A stretch of 64,000 nt of DNA from G965213525 sp965213525 (GTDB lineage Bacteria > Actinomycetota > Acidimicrobiia > Acidimicrobiales > Poriferisodalaceae), in contig OZ243889.1 of the NCBI GenBank assembly GCA_965213525.1, positions 310,001 to 374,000 of the forward strand, written 5' to 3'. The notes under the pieces were generated by a model, which saw nothing but the letters and a program-made list of their open reading frames with translations, did not search any database and was not told where the DNA came from. This document shows, piece after piece, positions 20,261-28,669 of the stretch (positions within the stretch are counted from its first letter, which is position 1; each line of letters opens with the position of its first letter). Both the position numbers and the translations under genes were made by a program.

Positions 20261-21108
20261 GCGCCGACCCCGGCCCGGGCGCCGAGGGCGCCTCACCGCG
20301 ACCTGGGCGCCTCGCGGGCAAGGTGGCGATCGTCACCGGGGCCGCCGGCGGGATCGGGCGAGCGGTCGTCGCCAGGCTCGCGGCCGAGGGGGCTGACATC
20401 GTGGCCACCGATCTCGCCGGCGCGCTCGACGGCGCCACGTCGCTCGACGGTGCAGAGCACGCCGCGGCGGTGGGGGAGGGCGCGAGCGGCCGGGTGCACC
20501 ACCAGGTCGCTGACGTCACCTCGGCGGAGGACTGGCATCGCAGCGTGCAGGCTGCGATCGAGCGCTTCGGTGGGGTCGACCTGTTGGTGAGCAACGCCGG
20601 CATCGAGGGTGACATCACCGGGGTGCTGGACTACCCCGAGGACCGGTTCCGCCAGGTGCTCGAGGTCAACGTCGTCGGCACCTTCCTCGGCCTGGCCGCC
20701 TGCGGCCCGGCCATCATCGCCCGGGGAGGCGGAGCCGTGGTCAACGTCGCCTCGGTCGCCGGGTTGCGGGGCAGCCCCGGCATCTCGGCCTACGTCGCCT
20801 CCAAGCACGCCGTGGTCGGGCTCACCCGCAGCGCCGCCCTCGAGCTCGGCCCCCGTGGCGTGCGGGTCAACGCCATCTGCCCGGCCCCCATCGAGACCAG
20901 GATGATGCGGGCGCTCGAAGAGGGCCTGGCCAAGGCCACCGACGGTGACGCCGAGGCGGTGCACGGCGCCATCTCGGCATCCAACCCGCTCGGCCGCTAC
21001 GGCGAGCCGACCGAGGTCGCAGCAGCCGTGTCCTGGCTCTGCTCCACCGATGCCGCCTACCTCAACGGCGTCGCGCTACCCCTCGACGGGGGCATGACCG
21101 CCCGCTGA
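20257..21108 (+). CDS. Short-chain dehydrogenase/reductase
   Basis: Classical SDR, 283 residues, using NAD(P). Seen: the cofactor glycine motif 'VTGAAGGIGRAV' (about 25-36), 'LLVSNAGIEGD', catalytic Ser in 'VNVASVAGLRG', and the YxxxK pair Tyr 179 and Lys 183 in 'SAYVASKHAVVG'. The C-terminal motif 'YLNGVALPLDGGMTAR' is standard. An acidic residue after the second strand ('IVATDLAG') suggests NAD rather than NADP, as inference. The GTG start overlaps the ribF stop (GTGA), so it is translated with ribF. The substrate is unknown, and its position between ribF and rpsO is unusual. Confidence 0.9.
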   Translation: MSADPGPGAEGASPRPGRLAGKVAIVTGAAGGIGRAVVARLAAEGADIVATDLAGALDGATSLDGAEHAAAVGEGASGRVHHQVADVTSAEDWHRSVQAAIERFGGVDLLVSNAGIEGDITGVLDYPEDRFRQVLEVNVVGTFLGLAACGPAIIARGGGAVVNVASVAGLRGSPGISAYVASKHAVVGLTRSAALELGPRGVRVNAICPAPIETRMMRALEEGLAKATDGDAEAVHGAISASNPLGRYGEPTEVAAAVSWLCSTDAAYLNGVALPLDGGMTAR

Positions 21109-21424
21109 GCCTCGGCCCGGGGCCACAGCGGCAGCATCCCCGTCCCGCCGGTGAGACCGTGCTCGACCACCGTGCTCGACCCATCCGGGGCGTCACGACG
21201 GCGCGACCAGGGGCGTGGCAGTGGCCCCACGGTCTCTGCACGACCCTGGTAGCGTCGGCGTGTCGGCCGCCCGAACCAGACCCAGGGCGGCCGTGACCCG
21301 ACGGCCGGACCCATCCGGCTGCGCGGGCGTCACCGGGTCCGGCGGAGCGCCGACCGCAGCTCACGCCGGGTCACCTGGGGCGACCCACCCGACGAGACGA
21401 CACGACGACGAGACGAACGATCCC
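21109..21424 (+). other. Intergenic region before rpsO
   Basis: 316 bases without a gene. It holds a 13-bp direct repeat in tandem (21156-21168 and 21169-21181) and a candidate -10 element TAGCGT at 21250-21255. The S15 start is at 21425, so the mRNA leader would be about 160 nt. No small ORF with a ribosome-binding site or conserved look was found. Confidence 0.6.
21250..21255 (+). promoter_or_regulatory. -10 element for rpsO-pnp
   Basis: TAGCGT matches the TANNNT pattern used repeatedly in this window. It lies about 170 nt before rpsO, leaving room for a leader in which S15 could act, as known in other bacteria. Confidence 0.45.
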
Positions 21425-21700
21425 ATGCCCATCTCCACCGAAGCCATCGACGCGCAGGCCATCATCTCCGAGCACGCCCGGACCGAAGGCGACACCGGCT
21501 CGCCTGAGGTCCAGATCGCGCTGCTCAGCGCCCGCATCGCCCACCTCACCGAGCACCTCAAGCACCACCACAAGGACCACCACAGCCGGGCGGGCCTGTT
21601 GAAGTTGGTGGGCCGGCGCCGCAAGCTCCTGCGGTACCTACAGGACAACGACGTCGAGCGCTACCGGGCGATCATCGCCAAGCTCGGCCTCCGCCGATAG
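21425..21700 (+). CDS. rpsO: 30S ribosomal protein S15
   Basis: Primary 16S rRNA-binding protein of the small subunit. The 91-residue sequence has the full signature: 'EGDTGSPEVQIALLSARIAH', 'LTEHLKHHHKDHHSRAGLLK' and 'RRRKLLRYLQDNDVERYRAI'. ATG 21425 follows a purine-rich stretch and begins where S15 proteins normally start. The frame is open upstream to 21215 but has no resemblance to any S15. pnp follows, the conserved rpsO-pnp arrangement. Confidence 0.97.
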   Translation: MPISTEAIDAQAIISEHARTEGDTGSPEVQIALLSARIAHLTEHLKHHHKDHHSRAGLLKLVGRRRKLLRYLQDNDVERYRAIIAKLGLRR

Positions 21701-21716
21701 CCACCACTCTTGTTCT

Positions 21717-21740
21717 CGGGCGGCCCTCAGTGGCCGCCCG
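21717..21740 (+). terminator. Hairpin between rpsO and pnp
   Basis: A 9-bp perfect GC stem (21717-21725 with 21732-21740) and a six-base loop begin 16 nt after the rpsO stop. There is no U-tract, so it may be a weak terminator or a processing hairpin like those known between rpsO and pnp in enterobacteria. Confidence 0.5.
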
Positions 21741-21927
21741 ACCTGCGTCCTGGCCCCGGGCCCGGGCGCGACTCGACGGGGCGGGACGGTCCCGCCCGTC
21801 GCACCGAGCGCCACGGCGTCAGTTGCCAGTCGAACCCTTCTGGGGATGTGCCCCGGCGGTGTCCGACTGGGATCTGGCCCGGGTGCTCGTCACCTCCGGT
21901 CACGAGGACCGGAGCGAAAGGACCCAC

Positions 21928-24474
21928 ATGACCGAACCCACCACCGTCTCGGCGCCCATCGGCTCTGACGGCGCCACGCTCACCCTCGAGACCGGCAAGC
22001 TCGCCAGCCTCGCCTCGGGCGCAGTCGTCGTCCGCCTCGGCGACGCCCAGGTGCTCGTCACCGCCACCGGCGGCCGGGCCCGTGAGGGCGGCGACTTCTT
22101 CCCCCTCACCGTCGACATCGAGGAGCGGATGTACGCCGCCGGGCGCATCCCGGGGTCGTTCTTCCGGCGGGAGGGCCGCGCCTCAGAAGACGCCATTTTG
22201 ACCTGCCGCCTCATCGACCGGCCCCTGCGGCCGGCGTTCCCCTCTGGGTTCCGCAACGAGGTCCACGTCGTCGGCACCGTGCTCGGCATCGACGACAACC
22301 CCTATGACGTCATCGCCCTGAACGGCGCGTCGGCCGCCCTCACCCTTTCGGGCCTGCCCTTCGAAGGACCGATCGGGGCGGTGCGCATCGCCTACACCAC
22401 CGAGGGCACCTGGCTCGCCCACCCGACCCACACCCAGATCACCGACGCGACCTTCGAGATGGTCGTGGCCGGACGCCTGACCGATGACGGCGACGTCGCC
22501 ATCATGATGGTCGAGGCGGGTGGCACCGAACGTAGCTTCACCTACTACGACGGTGGTGCGCCGAAGGTCTCAGAGGCCACCCTCGCCGAGGGCCTCGACG
22601 CCGCCAAGCCCCACATCGAGGCGCTCGTGCGCCTGCAGCGCCAGCTGGCCGTGGCCGCCGGCGTCGCCCCCGCCATCGAGTGGCACGAGTTCACCGACTA
22701 CTCACCCGAGGTCGCCGCCGCGGTCGCCGAGGTGGCCGGTGACCGCTCGTTGCAGGTCATGTCGATCGCCGACAAGACCGAGTGTCAGAACGCCGAGTCC
22801 GAGCTGGCCTCGACGCTGGTCGCCGAGCTGTCGGACCGCTTCGGTGACCTCGATGACGCCGCCGCCCAGATCAAGGCCGCCACCCGCGCCCACAACAAGT
22901 CAGTCGTCCGGCGCCGCATCGTCGAGGAGGGCGTTCGCATCGACGGCCGGGGCACCGCCGATCTGCGCGATCTCAGCGCCGAGGTGGGGGTCATCTCGAC
23001 CGCTCACGGCTCGGGTCTGTTCCAGCGGGGCGAGACCCAGGCGCTCAACGTGACCACGCTCGGGATGCTGCGCATGGAGCAGATCGTCGACACGCTGAAC
23101 CCCCAGAACCGCAAGCGGTACATGCACCACTACAACATGCCCCCCTACTCGACCGGCGAGGCCGGCTTCATGCGGGGCCCCAAGCGGCGCGAGATCGGCC
23201 ACGGCGCGCTCGCCGAGCGGGCCGTGCTGCCGGTCGTGCCCGACAAGGACACCTTCCCCTACGCCCTGCGCCTCGTGTCTGACGTGCTGTCGTCGAACGG
23301 GTCGACGTCGATGGCCTCGGTGTGCGCCTCGTCGCTGTCGTTGATGGATGCCGGCGTGCCGATCGCGGCGCCCGTGGCCGGCATCGCCATGGGCCTGGTG
23401 TACGCCGACGGCAAGTACGTGCCCCTGACCGACATCCTCGGCGCTGAGGACGCCTTCGGGGACATGGACTTCAAGGTGGCCGGCACCACCGACGCCATCA
23501 CCGCCCTGCAGCTCGACACCAAGATCGACGGCATCCCCTCTGAGGTGCTGACCGAGGCGCTCGGGCAGGCACGAGACGCCCGCCTGGCCATCCTCGAAGC
23601 GATGAACGCCGCCATCGCCGAGCCGCGCTCAGACGTGTCGGCCACCGCGCCCAAGATCGTGTCGTTCGAGATCCCGCTCGAGAAGATCGGCGAGGTCATC
23701 GGCCCGCGCGGCAAGGTGATCAACACCATCCAAGAGGAGACCGGCGCCGACATCGCCGTCGACGACGACGGCATGGTCGGCACCGTGGCCATCGGCGGAG
23801 TCGACCGTGATGCGGTCACTGAGGCCAAGCGCCAGATCGAGTTGATCGTCAACCCGCCCCGGCCCGAGATCGGGGTCGAGTACTCCGGCCCCGTCGTCAA
23901 CATCACCAAGTTCGGTGCCTTCGTCAACCTCATGCCGGGCACCGATGGGTTGCTGCACATCTCCAAGCTCGGGGGCGGCAAGCGCATCGACAAGGTGGAA
24001 GACGTCGTTTCCCTCGGCGACGCGGTGACGGTTCGCGTCGACGACATCGATCCGAACGGCAAGCTGGCGCTCACCCTGGTGGCGCTGCCGTCGGGGCCCG
24101 TCGAGTCCTCGGGTGGCTCCGGCTCCTCGAGGGGCGGCTCATCAGACCGGGGCTCGTCAGACCGTGGCTCATCAGACCGGGGCTCGTCAGACCGGGGCTC
24201 GTCGGAGCGGGCCTCGTCAGACCGGGGCTCGTCAGACCGGGGCTCGTCGGAGCGGGCCTCGTCGGACCGGGGTTCGAGCACCGATCGAGCTCCGGCCGGC
24301 GAAGGCGGGGGCGTGGCCACCGTCTCGTTCGAGGAGAGCTTCGACGCCGAGATGACCGAGGCTCACGGCGATCTCGGCCCTGGTGACCCCGGCGCCCAGC
24401 GCAGCGGCGGGGGTGGTGGACGGCGTCGCAGCAGCGGCGGCAACCGCCGACGTGGAGGCCGGCGCGACGGCTGA
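21928..24474 (+). CDS. pnp: Polyribonucleotide nucleotidyltransferase
   Basis: Phosphorolytic 3'-5' exoribonuclease of RNA turnover. Both RNase PH domains are present ('ILTCRLIDRPLRPAFPSGFR'; 'GLFQRGETQALNVTTLGMLR'). A KH domain follows near 592 ('GEVIGPRGKVINTIQEETGA') and then an S1 domain (about 651-720, 'NITKFGAFVNLMPGTDGLLH'). ATG 21928 is chosen because GAAAGGA lies 7 nt upstream. The last ~125 residues are an unusual tail: about nine GSSDR-type repeats, then an acidic piece, then an Arg/Gly-rich end ('GGNRRRGGRRDG'). Core plus tail is 848 residues. Confidence 0.97.
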   Translation: MTEPTTVSAPIGSDGATLTLETGKLASLASGAVVVRLGDAQVLVTATGGRAREGGDFFPLTVDIEERMYAAGRIPGSFFRREGRASEDAILTCRLIDRPLRPAFPSGFRNEVHVVGTVLGIDDNPYDVIALNGASAALTLSGLPFEGPIGAVRIAYTTEGTWLAHPTHTQITDATFEMVVAGRLTDDGDVAIMMVEAGGTERSFTYYDGGAPKVSEATLAEGLDAAKPHIEALVRLQRQLAVAAGVAPAIEWHEFTDYSPEVAAAVAEVAGDRSLQVMSIADKTECQNAESELASTLVAELSDRFGDLDDAAAQIKAATRAHNKSVVRRRIVEEGVRIDGRGTADLRDLSAEVGVISTAHGSGLFQRGETQALNVTTLGMLRMEQIVDTLNPQNRKRYMHHYNMPPYSTGEAGFMRGPKRREIGHGALAERAVLPVVPDKDTFPYALRLVSDVLSSNGSTSMASVCASSLSLMDAGVPIAAPVAGIAMGLVYADGKYVPLTDILGAEDAFGDMDFKVAGTTDAITALQLDTKIDGIPSEVLTEALGQARDARLAILEAMNAAIAEPRSDVSATAPKIVSFEIPLEKIGEVIGPRGKVINTIQEETGADIAVDDDGMVGTVAIGGVDRDAVTEAKRQIELIVNPPRPEIGVEYSGPVVNITKFGAFVNLMPGTDGLLHISKLGGGKRIDKVEDVVSLGDAVTVRVDDIDPNGKLALTLVALPSGPVESSGGSGSSRGGSSDRGSSDRGSSDRGSSDRGSSERASSDRGSSDRGSSERASSDRGSSTDRAPAGEGGGVATVSFEESFDAEMTEAHGDLGPGDPGAQRSGGGGGRRRSSGGNRRRGGRRDG
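24136..24270 (+). repeat. Nine 15-bp tandem repeats inside pnp
   Basis: Nine 15-bp units, mostly reading GSSDR with GSSER and ASSDR variants, lie between the S1 domain and the basic end of PNPase. Confidence 0.9.
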
Positions 24475-25699
24475 GGCGACCTCGGCGGTCCGGGTCACCC
24501 GGGCCGCCTCGGGCATCACCGTCGTCACCGACCCGGTCCCCGGCGCACGCTCGATCGCGCTGGGGGCCTGGGTCGGCGTCGGTTCGCGTGACGAGCCCGC
24601 CGAGCGGGCGGGGACCTGCCACTTCCTCGAGCACCTCCTCTTCAAGGGCACCGAGGAGCGCTCAGCCCTCGACCTCGCTCGTGAGGTCGAACGAGCGGGG
24701 GGAGAGCTCGACGCGTGGACGTCCCTGGAGCACACGGTCGTCCACGGCCGCTTCCCGGGGCGCCATGTCCGTCTCGCAGCAGAGATCCTCGGCGAGGTGC
24801 TCTCGGCGCCGGCCCTGCGCCCCGCCGACGTCGAGCTGGAACGGGGCGTGATCGTCGAGGAGCTGGCCAGCGCGCTCGACGTCCCCGAGGACGAGGCGTG
24901 GGTGGCGCTGCACGAGGCGCAGTACCCCGGCCACCCGATGGGTCGAGAGACCCTGGGTACCGAGGCTTCGCTGCGGGCGATCAGCAGCGCCGACGTCGTG
25001 ACGTTCTTCGACAGGAACTTCAGCGCCGAGCGGATGGTGGTGTCAGCCGCCGGGGTGGTCGACCACGACGAGCTGGTCGCCCTGGTCGACGAGCGCTTCC
25101 CCACCCGTCAGGCGGCGGGCGAGCTGGGGCGGCTCCGACCGATCCACGCTCGCTCGACCAGGGTCGAGCTACGCCGCCACTGCGAGCAGGGCCAGCTGCT
25201 CATGTCCTGGGAGCACCTGTGCGCATCTGACCCGGGTCGACACGCCGCCGCCGTGCTCACCCAGATCCTGGGCGGGGGCAGCGCCAGCCGGCTGTTCCAG
25301 AGCGTGCGCGAGCAGCGGGGCCTCGCCTACTCGGTGTACGCCACCTCGCACGCCCACAGCGACACCGGTTCGCTCGTGGTCGGCGCCGCCACCGCCCCGG
25401 GACGGCTCGACGAGGTCGAGCAGCTCGTACGTGACGAGATCGTCCAGCTGCGGCGGGGCATCGACGCCGACGATCTGACCACAGCGATCGGGGCGCTCTG
25501 CGGGTCGCTCGAGCTGGCGGCCGAGGATCCCGGCGCGCGGATGGCCGGCGCGGCTCTCGGGATCTCAGAGCGGGGTGATCCCGGTGACCTCGACGACGAG
25601 CTGGCCGCGATCGCGGCGGTGAGCGCCGGTGACGTGGCGGCAGCGGCCCAGCGTTGGCTGCACGACGAGCCGGTGGTGGTGGCGGTCCGCCCCGTCTGA
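24449..25699 (+). CDS. M16 family zinc metallopeptidase (processing-peptidase-like)
   Basis: Pitrilysin-type peptidase, commonly encoded after pnp. The inverted zinc motif HFLEH lies near residue 58, with a downstream Glu in 'LERGVIVEELA'. The C-terminal half has 'GGGSASRLFQSVREQRGLAYSV'-type sequence, here 'SRLFQSVREQRGLAYSVYAT'. The start is uncertain: the open frame begins at GTG 24383 inside pnp (438 residues), and GTG 24413, 24416 and 24449 are alternatives. I use 24449 because it limits the overlap with pnp to 26 nt and still includes the conserved 'ITVVTDPVPGARSIALG'. The cellular substrate is not known. Confidence 0.88.
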   Translation, partial: DVEAGATAEATSAVRVTRAASGITVVTDPVPGARSIALGAWVGVGSRDEPAERAGTCHFLEHLLFKGTEERSALDLAREVERAGGELDAWTSLEHTVVHGRFPGRHVRLAAEILGEVLSAPALRPADVELERGVIVEELASALDVPEDEAWVALHEAQYPGHPMGRETLGTEASLRAISSADVVTFFDRNFSAERMVVSAAGVVDHDELVALVDERFPTRQAAGELGRLRPIHARSTRVELRRHCEQGQLLMSWEHLCASDPGRHAAAVLTQILGGGSASRLFQSVREQRGLAYSVYATSHAHSDTGSLVVGAATAPGRLDEVEQLVRDEIVQLRRGIDADDLTTAIGALCGSLELAAEDPGARMAGAALGISERGDPGDLDDELAAIAAVSAGDVAAAAQRWLHDEPVVVAVRPV

Positions 25700-25796
25700 G
25701 GTCGGCACCTTCGTCGTCTCGGCGGGCGCTCACCGTCGACGGGCATCGCCGGGAGGCTCAGAGACCCGAGGGTGCATCATGGGCGTCTGTGGTCGC

Positions 25797-27302
25797 TCAG
25801 TGCGAGATGAGGGTGTCCACCGGGGCGAAGTCGTCGACGAGCGGGCGGGCGTCGCCGACGAAGTCGTCGAGGGCTGCGCCCCGCACGACGACCCCGTCGC
25901 CGGGGTCGAGGTCGAGGTCGCCGAGGGGGGCGTCAGAGGCGATCAGCAGCTGGTTGACCGCGCCGCGCTCAGGGATGCCAGACGGCGGGTGCACGACGGC
26001 CAGGTGGTCGAACCGCTCGGCGAGGGTCGCCAGCTCGGCCCGGGCGAAGTCGCTGGCGCCCCCGTCGACCACGTTCATCACGTAGACGCCACCGGGTGCC
26101 AGGATGCGCTCGATCTCGGCGACAAACTCCACGGTCGTGAGGTGCCACGGGACGGCCAGGCTGGCGAAGGCGTCGCCGACCACGAGGTCGGTCACGTCGT
26201 CGCCCAGCTCGACGACCGCCGGTCTGGCGTCGCCGACGTGCACCCGCAGCCGGGGGCGCTCGAGCAGCCCCAGCTCGGCGGCGGCGATGGCGACCAGGTC
26301 GGGGTCGATCTCGATGACGAGGTGCTCGGACTCGGGCCGAAGGGCGAGTAGGTGTCGGGGCACGCTGAACCCGCCACCGCCGAGGTGCACGGCGCGCAGG
26401 TCATCGGCGGGCAGTGCGGCGGCGACGTCGGCGATGATGCGCGTGTAGCGGATGGCCAGGCGGGTGGGGTCGTCGAGATCGACGTAGGCGTGACGGAGGT
26501 CGTCGAGGTACAGGCTGCGACCGGACGGGTGGGCTGGATCCGCCTCGATCTGCACGCAGAAGTACTCGGTCTCGAACTCGCACGGGCTGGTCGACGTGGC
26601 CGCCAGCGCCGCTGCTGCGCCCACCACGACCACGGCTGCGGGGCTCGGCCGGCGTCGGGCCACGGCGATCCAGACCGCCGCGCCGGCGGCCACCAGGATG
26701 AGTCCCAGGCCGACGATCACCGACCGGGTCGGCAACACCGCCACCAGGACGAAGCCGGTGACGTAGGTGCCGGCCAGCGCGCCGATGGTTCCCACCGCCG
26801 ACAGGCCGCCGACGACGGCGCCGGTCTCCTCGAGGCGGGTGAGGCGGAGCTTGGCGACCATGGGGCTGACGGCGCTCAGCACGGCGGCGGGCAGGAGGAA
26901 CGCTGCGGTGACCAGGGCGATGATGTCGACCGGTGCGTTGGTGGCACCGGGGCCGAGCGCGGCCACGATCGGCAACGCCAGCCAGGTGGTGACGCCGGCC
27001 AGGGCGAGGGTCGGGCCGAGCATGCGGCGGGGTTCGTGCCGGTCGGCGAGCCAACCGCCGGCCCAGGAGCCAGCCGCGATGCCGGCGAGCACCGTCCCGA
27101 TCGTGGCGGTGAACGTGTGGATCGAGACGCCTACGTAAGGTGCGAGCAGGCGCCCAGCCAGCACCTCGAGCACCAGCACGGCGGCCGAGGTGACGAACAC
27201 GGCACTCCCGGCCTTCAGGTTCGACACTCCCGGATCCTCGCGCCGGCCAGGGACGGCCTCGCGTCCGGGCTCCGGCTCAGCATCAGCGAAGGGAGTGGTC
27301 AT
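25797..27302 (-). CDS. Membrane spermidine synthase-like fusion protein
   Basis: The N-terminal half has about eight hydrophobic segments resembling the transporter-like domain of fused MFS/spermidine synthase proteins ('VLEVLAGRLLAPYVGVSIHT', 'WAGGWLADRHEPRR'). The C-terminal half is a Rossmann spermidine synthase-like domain with 'AVHLGGGGFSVPRHL' near residue 300, acidic 'LVIEIDPDLVAIA' and 'VVGDAFASLAVPWHLTT'. I choose ATG 27302 (MTTPFADAEPEP), which gives 501 residues; the frame opens at 27329. The start lies in a 46-bp tandem duplication. Whether it makes polyamines is uncertain, because many such fusions are of unknown activity. It is convergent with the M16 gene. Confidence 0.82.
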   Translation of the reverse strand: MTTPFADAEPEPGREAVPGRREDPGVSNLKAGSAVFVTSAAVLVLEVLAGRLLAPYVGVSIHTFTATIGTVLAGIAAGSWAGGWLADRHEPRRMLGPTLALAGVTTWLALPIVAALGPGATNAPVDIIALVTAAFLLPAAVLSAVSPMVAKLRLTRLEETGAVVGGLSAVGTIGALAGTYVTGFVLVAVLPTRSVIVGLGLILVAAGAAVWIAVARRRPSPAAVVVVGAAAALAATSTSPCEFETEYFCVQIEADPAHPSGRSLYLDDLRHAYVDLDDPTRLAIRYTRIIADVAAALPADDLRAVHLGGGGFSVPRHLLALRPESEHLVIEIDPDLVAIAAAELGLLERPRLRVHVGDARPAVVELGDDVTDLVVGDAFASLAVPWHLTTVEFVAEIERILAPGGVYVMNVVDGGASDFARAELATLAERFDHLAVVHPPSGIPERGAVNQLLIASDAPLGDLDLDPGDGVVVRGAALDDFVGDARPLVDDFAPVDTLISH

Positions 27303-27352
27303 CGGCGCGTCCGGGCTTTGGCTCAGCATCAGCGAAGGGAGTGGTCATCGGC
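27261..27352 (-). repeat. 46-bp tandem duplication across the start of the spermidine synthase-like gene
   Basis: Two 46-bp copies (27261-27306 and 27307-27352) differ at only two positions. Each contains the minus-strand ATG, in different frames relative to the gene because 46 is not a multiple of 3. Only the ATG at 27302 is in frame with the protein. Confidence 0.9.
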
Positions 27353-27398
27353 CGATCGGCCGGCTGACGCAGCGTGAGAAGTGGATAGATCCGTCAGC

Positions 27399-28586
27399 TC
27401 ATTCGACTTGGACGGTGCCGTCGGGTCGGACGAGGGTGATGCGGCCGTCGGGTTCGGTGCGGGTGCTCCAGCCGCCGTCGTGGAGGAGCCAGTGGTGGTG
27501 TGGGCATGCCCAGCGGAGGTTGTCGAGGCTGGTGTGCCCGCCGTCGGCCCAGTGTTGGTGACATCCGACGACGAGCAGAGCTCCTCGTCGGAGATTCTGG
27601 GCGAGCGGCTGGCGGCGCCGTTGGTGGCTGTGGTGCGACGGCCGAGCCGCCGCACCACAGGTCGGGGGGCTCCGGGAGGACCCTCTGCCCCCCGAGCCCC
27701 CCGCCCGACCCGACGACGCCGTCGCGCCGGTGACGGGGTGGTGACAGCTCAGGCGTCGGGCCCGGGCCCGGGTGATGGGGGTGCCGTTGAGGTCACAGCG
27801 TGTGTGAGGGTCAAAGGGTCGCAGGGTGCTGGGGGTGGTGAGCACCTCAGCGGTCACGACCACGACGTGTTCACGGCGTTGAGCTGGTCGGGTCCCGACA
27901 GCGCCGGGCTGGTGGCCGCCGGTGTCAGCAGCGGGGTCACCCAGGGCGCGGTGGCAGGTGTCGACGAGGGCGTCGGCGCGTCGTTGGGCGGGTCGGCGGT
28001 GCTCGTCGGCACGGTCGGGGCGGGTGTGGGTGTCGAGGGCGTCGATGATCACCTCGGCCTGGTCGGCTCCGACGCGTGCGACGAGTTCGAGGCTGCCGAA
28101 CAGGCTCCGCGACGCGTAGCAGTACCGCCCGTCGTAGACCGCCGCCGAGTCGACGCAGGCGAGGTGATCATCAGCGAGGGTGACCCAGCGGCGCATCACC
28201 AACTCGAACCCGGCCACATCTGCTGCGGTCTCCGCGGCGTCACACAGCACGACGGCGTCACGACAGGCCACATCGACGCGTTCGGGGGTGACCGCACCGG
28301 CCAACACGTCCAGCATCGCCACCCCCAACCGGCCCGCATCGAACCGGTCGGCCACCACGGGCACGCCCAGCAGCAGGCGGGCCCGGCGGACCAGGCGGCG
28401 GGCGTCACGCTCACCCAGGCCGCAGCGCAGGATCAGCCAACGCACCGCCGAACGGGCGATCTCATGAGCACCCGAGCGGACCAGGTCGACCACCCCGGCG
28501 GTCAGTTCCCGTTGGGCCGCCTCCGCGTCGGCGGCAGCATCTGACACCCGGTCACACACCCCCGCCGGCCCACCCCGATCGAACAT
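27399..28586 (-). CDS. DUF222/13E12-type protein with eroded HNH domain, SOS-controlled
   Basis: The N-terminal ~230 residues fit DUF222 ('EIARSAVRWLILRCGLGERD', 'PAQRRADALVDTCHRAL'), a domain usually coupled to an HNH nuclease. The HNH end is partly there ('HWADGGHTSLDNLRWACPHH', 'HWLLHDGGW'). The preceding segment, which should hold the Cys pair and His-His of the metal site, is scrambled Ser/Gly/Arg-rich sequence, and the motif is compressed to 'LVVGCHQHWADGG'. Frameshifts or an internal deletion are likely (about 27560-27740), so the nuclease is probably inactive. ATG 28586 lies 6 nt from a TAGGCT element and inside a GAAC-N4-GTTC operator. It overlaps a large antisense open frame that I reject. 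Confidence 0.65.
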   Translation of the reverse strand: MFDRGGPAGVCDRVSDAAADAEAAQRELTAGVVDLVRSGAHEIARSAVRWLILRCGLGERDARRLVRRARLLLGVPVVADRFDAGRLGVAMLDVLAGAVTPERVDVACRDAVVLCDAAETAADVAGFELVMRRWVTLADDHLACVDSAAVYDGRYCYASRSLFGSLELVARVGADQAEVIIDALDTHTRPDRADEHRRPAQRRADALVDTCHRALGDPAADTGGHQPGAVGTRPAQRREHVVVVTAEVLTTPSTLRPFDPHTRCDLNGTPITRARARRLSCHHPVTGATASSGRAGGSGGRGSSRSPPTCGAAARPSHHSHQRRRQPLAQNLRRGALLVVGCHQHWADGGHTSLDNLRWACPHHHWLLHDGGWSTRTEPDGRITLVRPDGTVQVE

Positions 28587-28592
28587 GTGTTC
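28581..28592 (-). promoter_or_regulatory. SOS (LexA) box overlapping a start codon
   Basis: GAACATGTGTTC fits the actinobacterial GAAC-N4-GTTC operator. On the minus strand the ATG of the DUF222 gene lies inside the box and the -10 element TAGGCT (28593-28598) touches it, so LexA would cover the transcription start of a leaderless mRNA. Confidence 0.8.
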
Positions 28593-28669
28593 AGCCTACG
28601 AACGGGGTGTGTCACGACCCGGTGGGCCCGTTGCCCGCCGCCCGCCGCACGCGCCCCGTCAGTGCGGGG

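Noticed and set aside
22534..22545. GAACGTAGCTTC inside pnp as a further SOS box
   Set aside because: One base off GAAC-N4-GTTC and deep within a coding region, with no promoter nearby.
24383..24448. M16 peptidase start at GTG 24383
   Set aside because: It would overlap pnp by 92 nt and adds only Ala/Val-rich residues; a later GTG is preferred.
27381..28544. 387-codon open frame on the plus strand opposite the DUF222 gene
   Set aside because: It mirrors the DUF222 frame, has no domain resemblance and no ribosome-binding site; the minus-strand frame has clear DUF222 sequence and a promoter.
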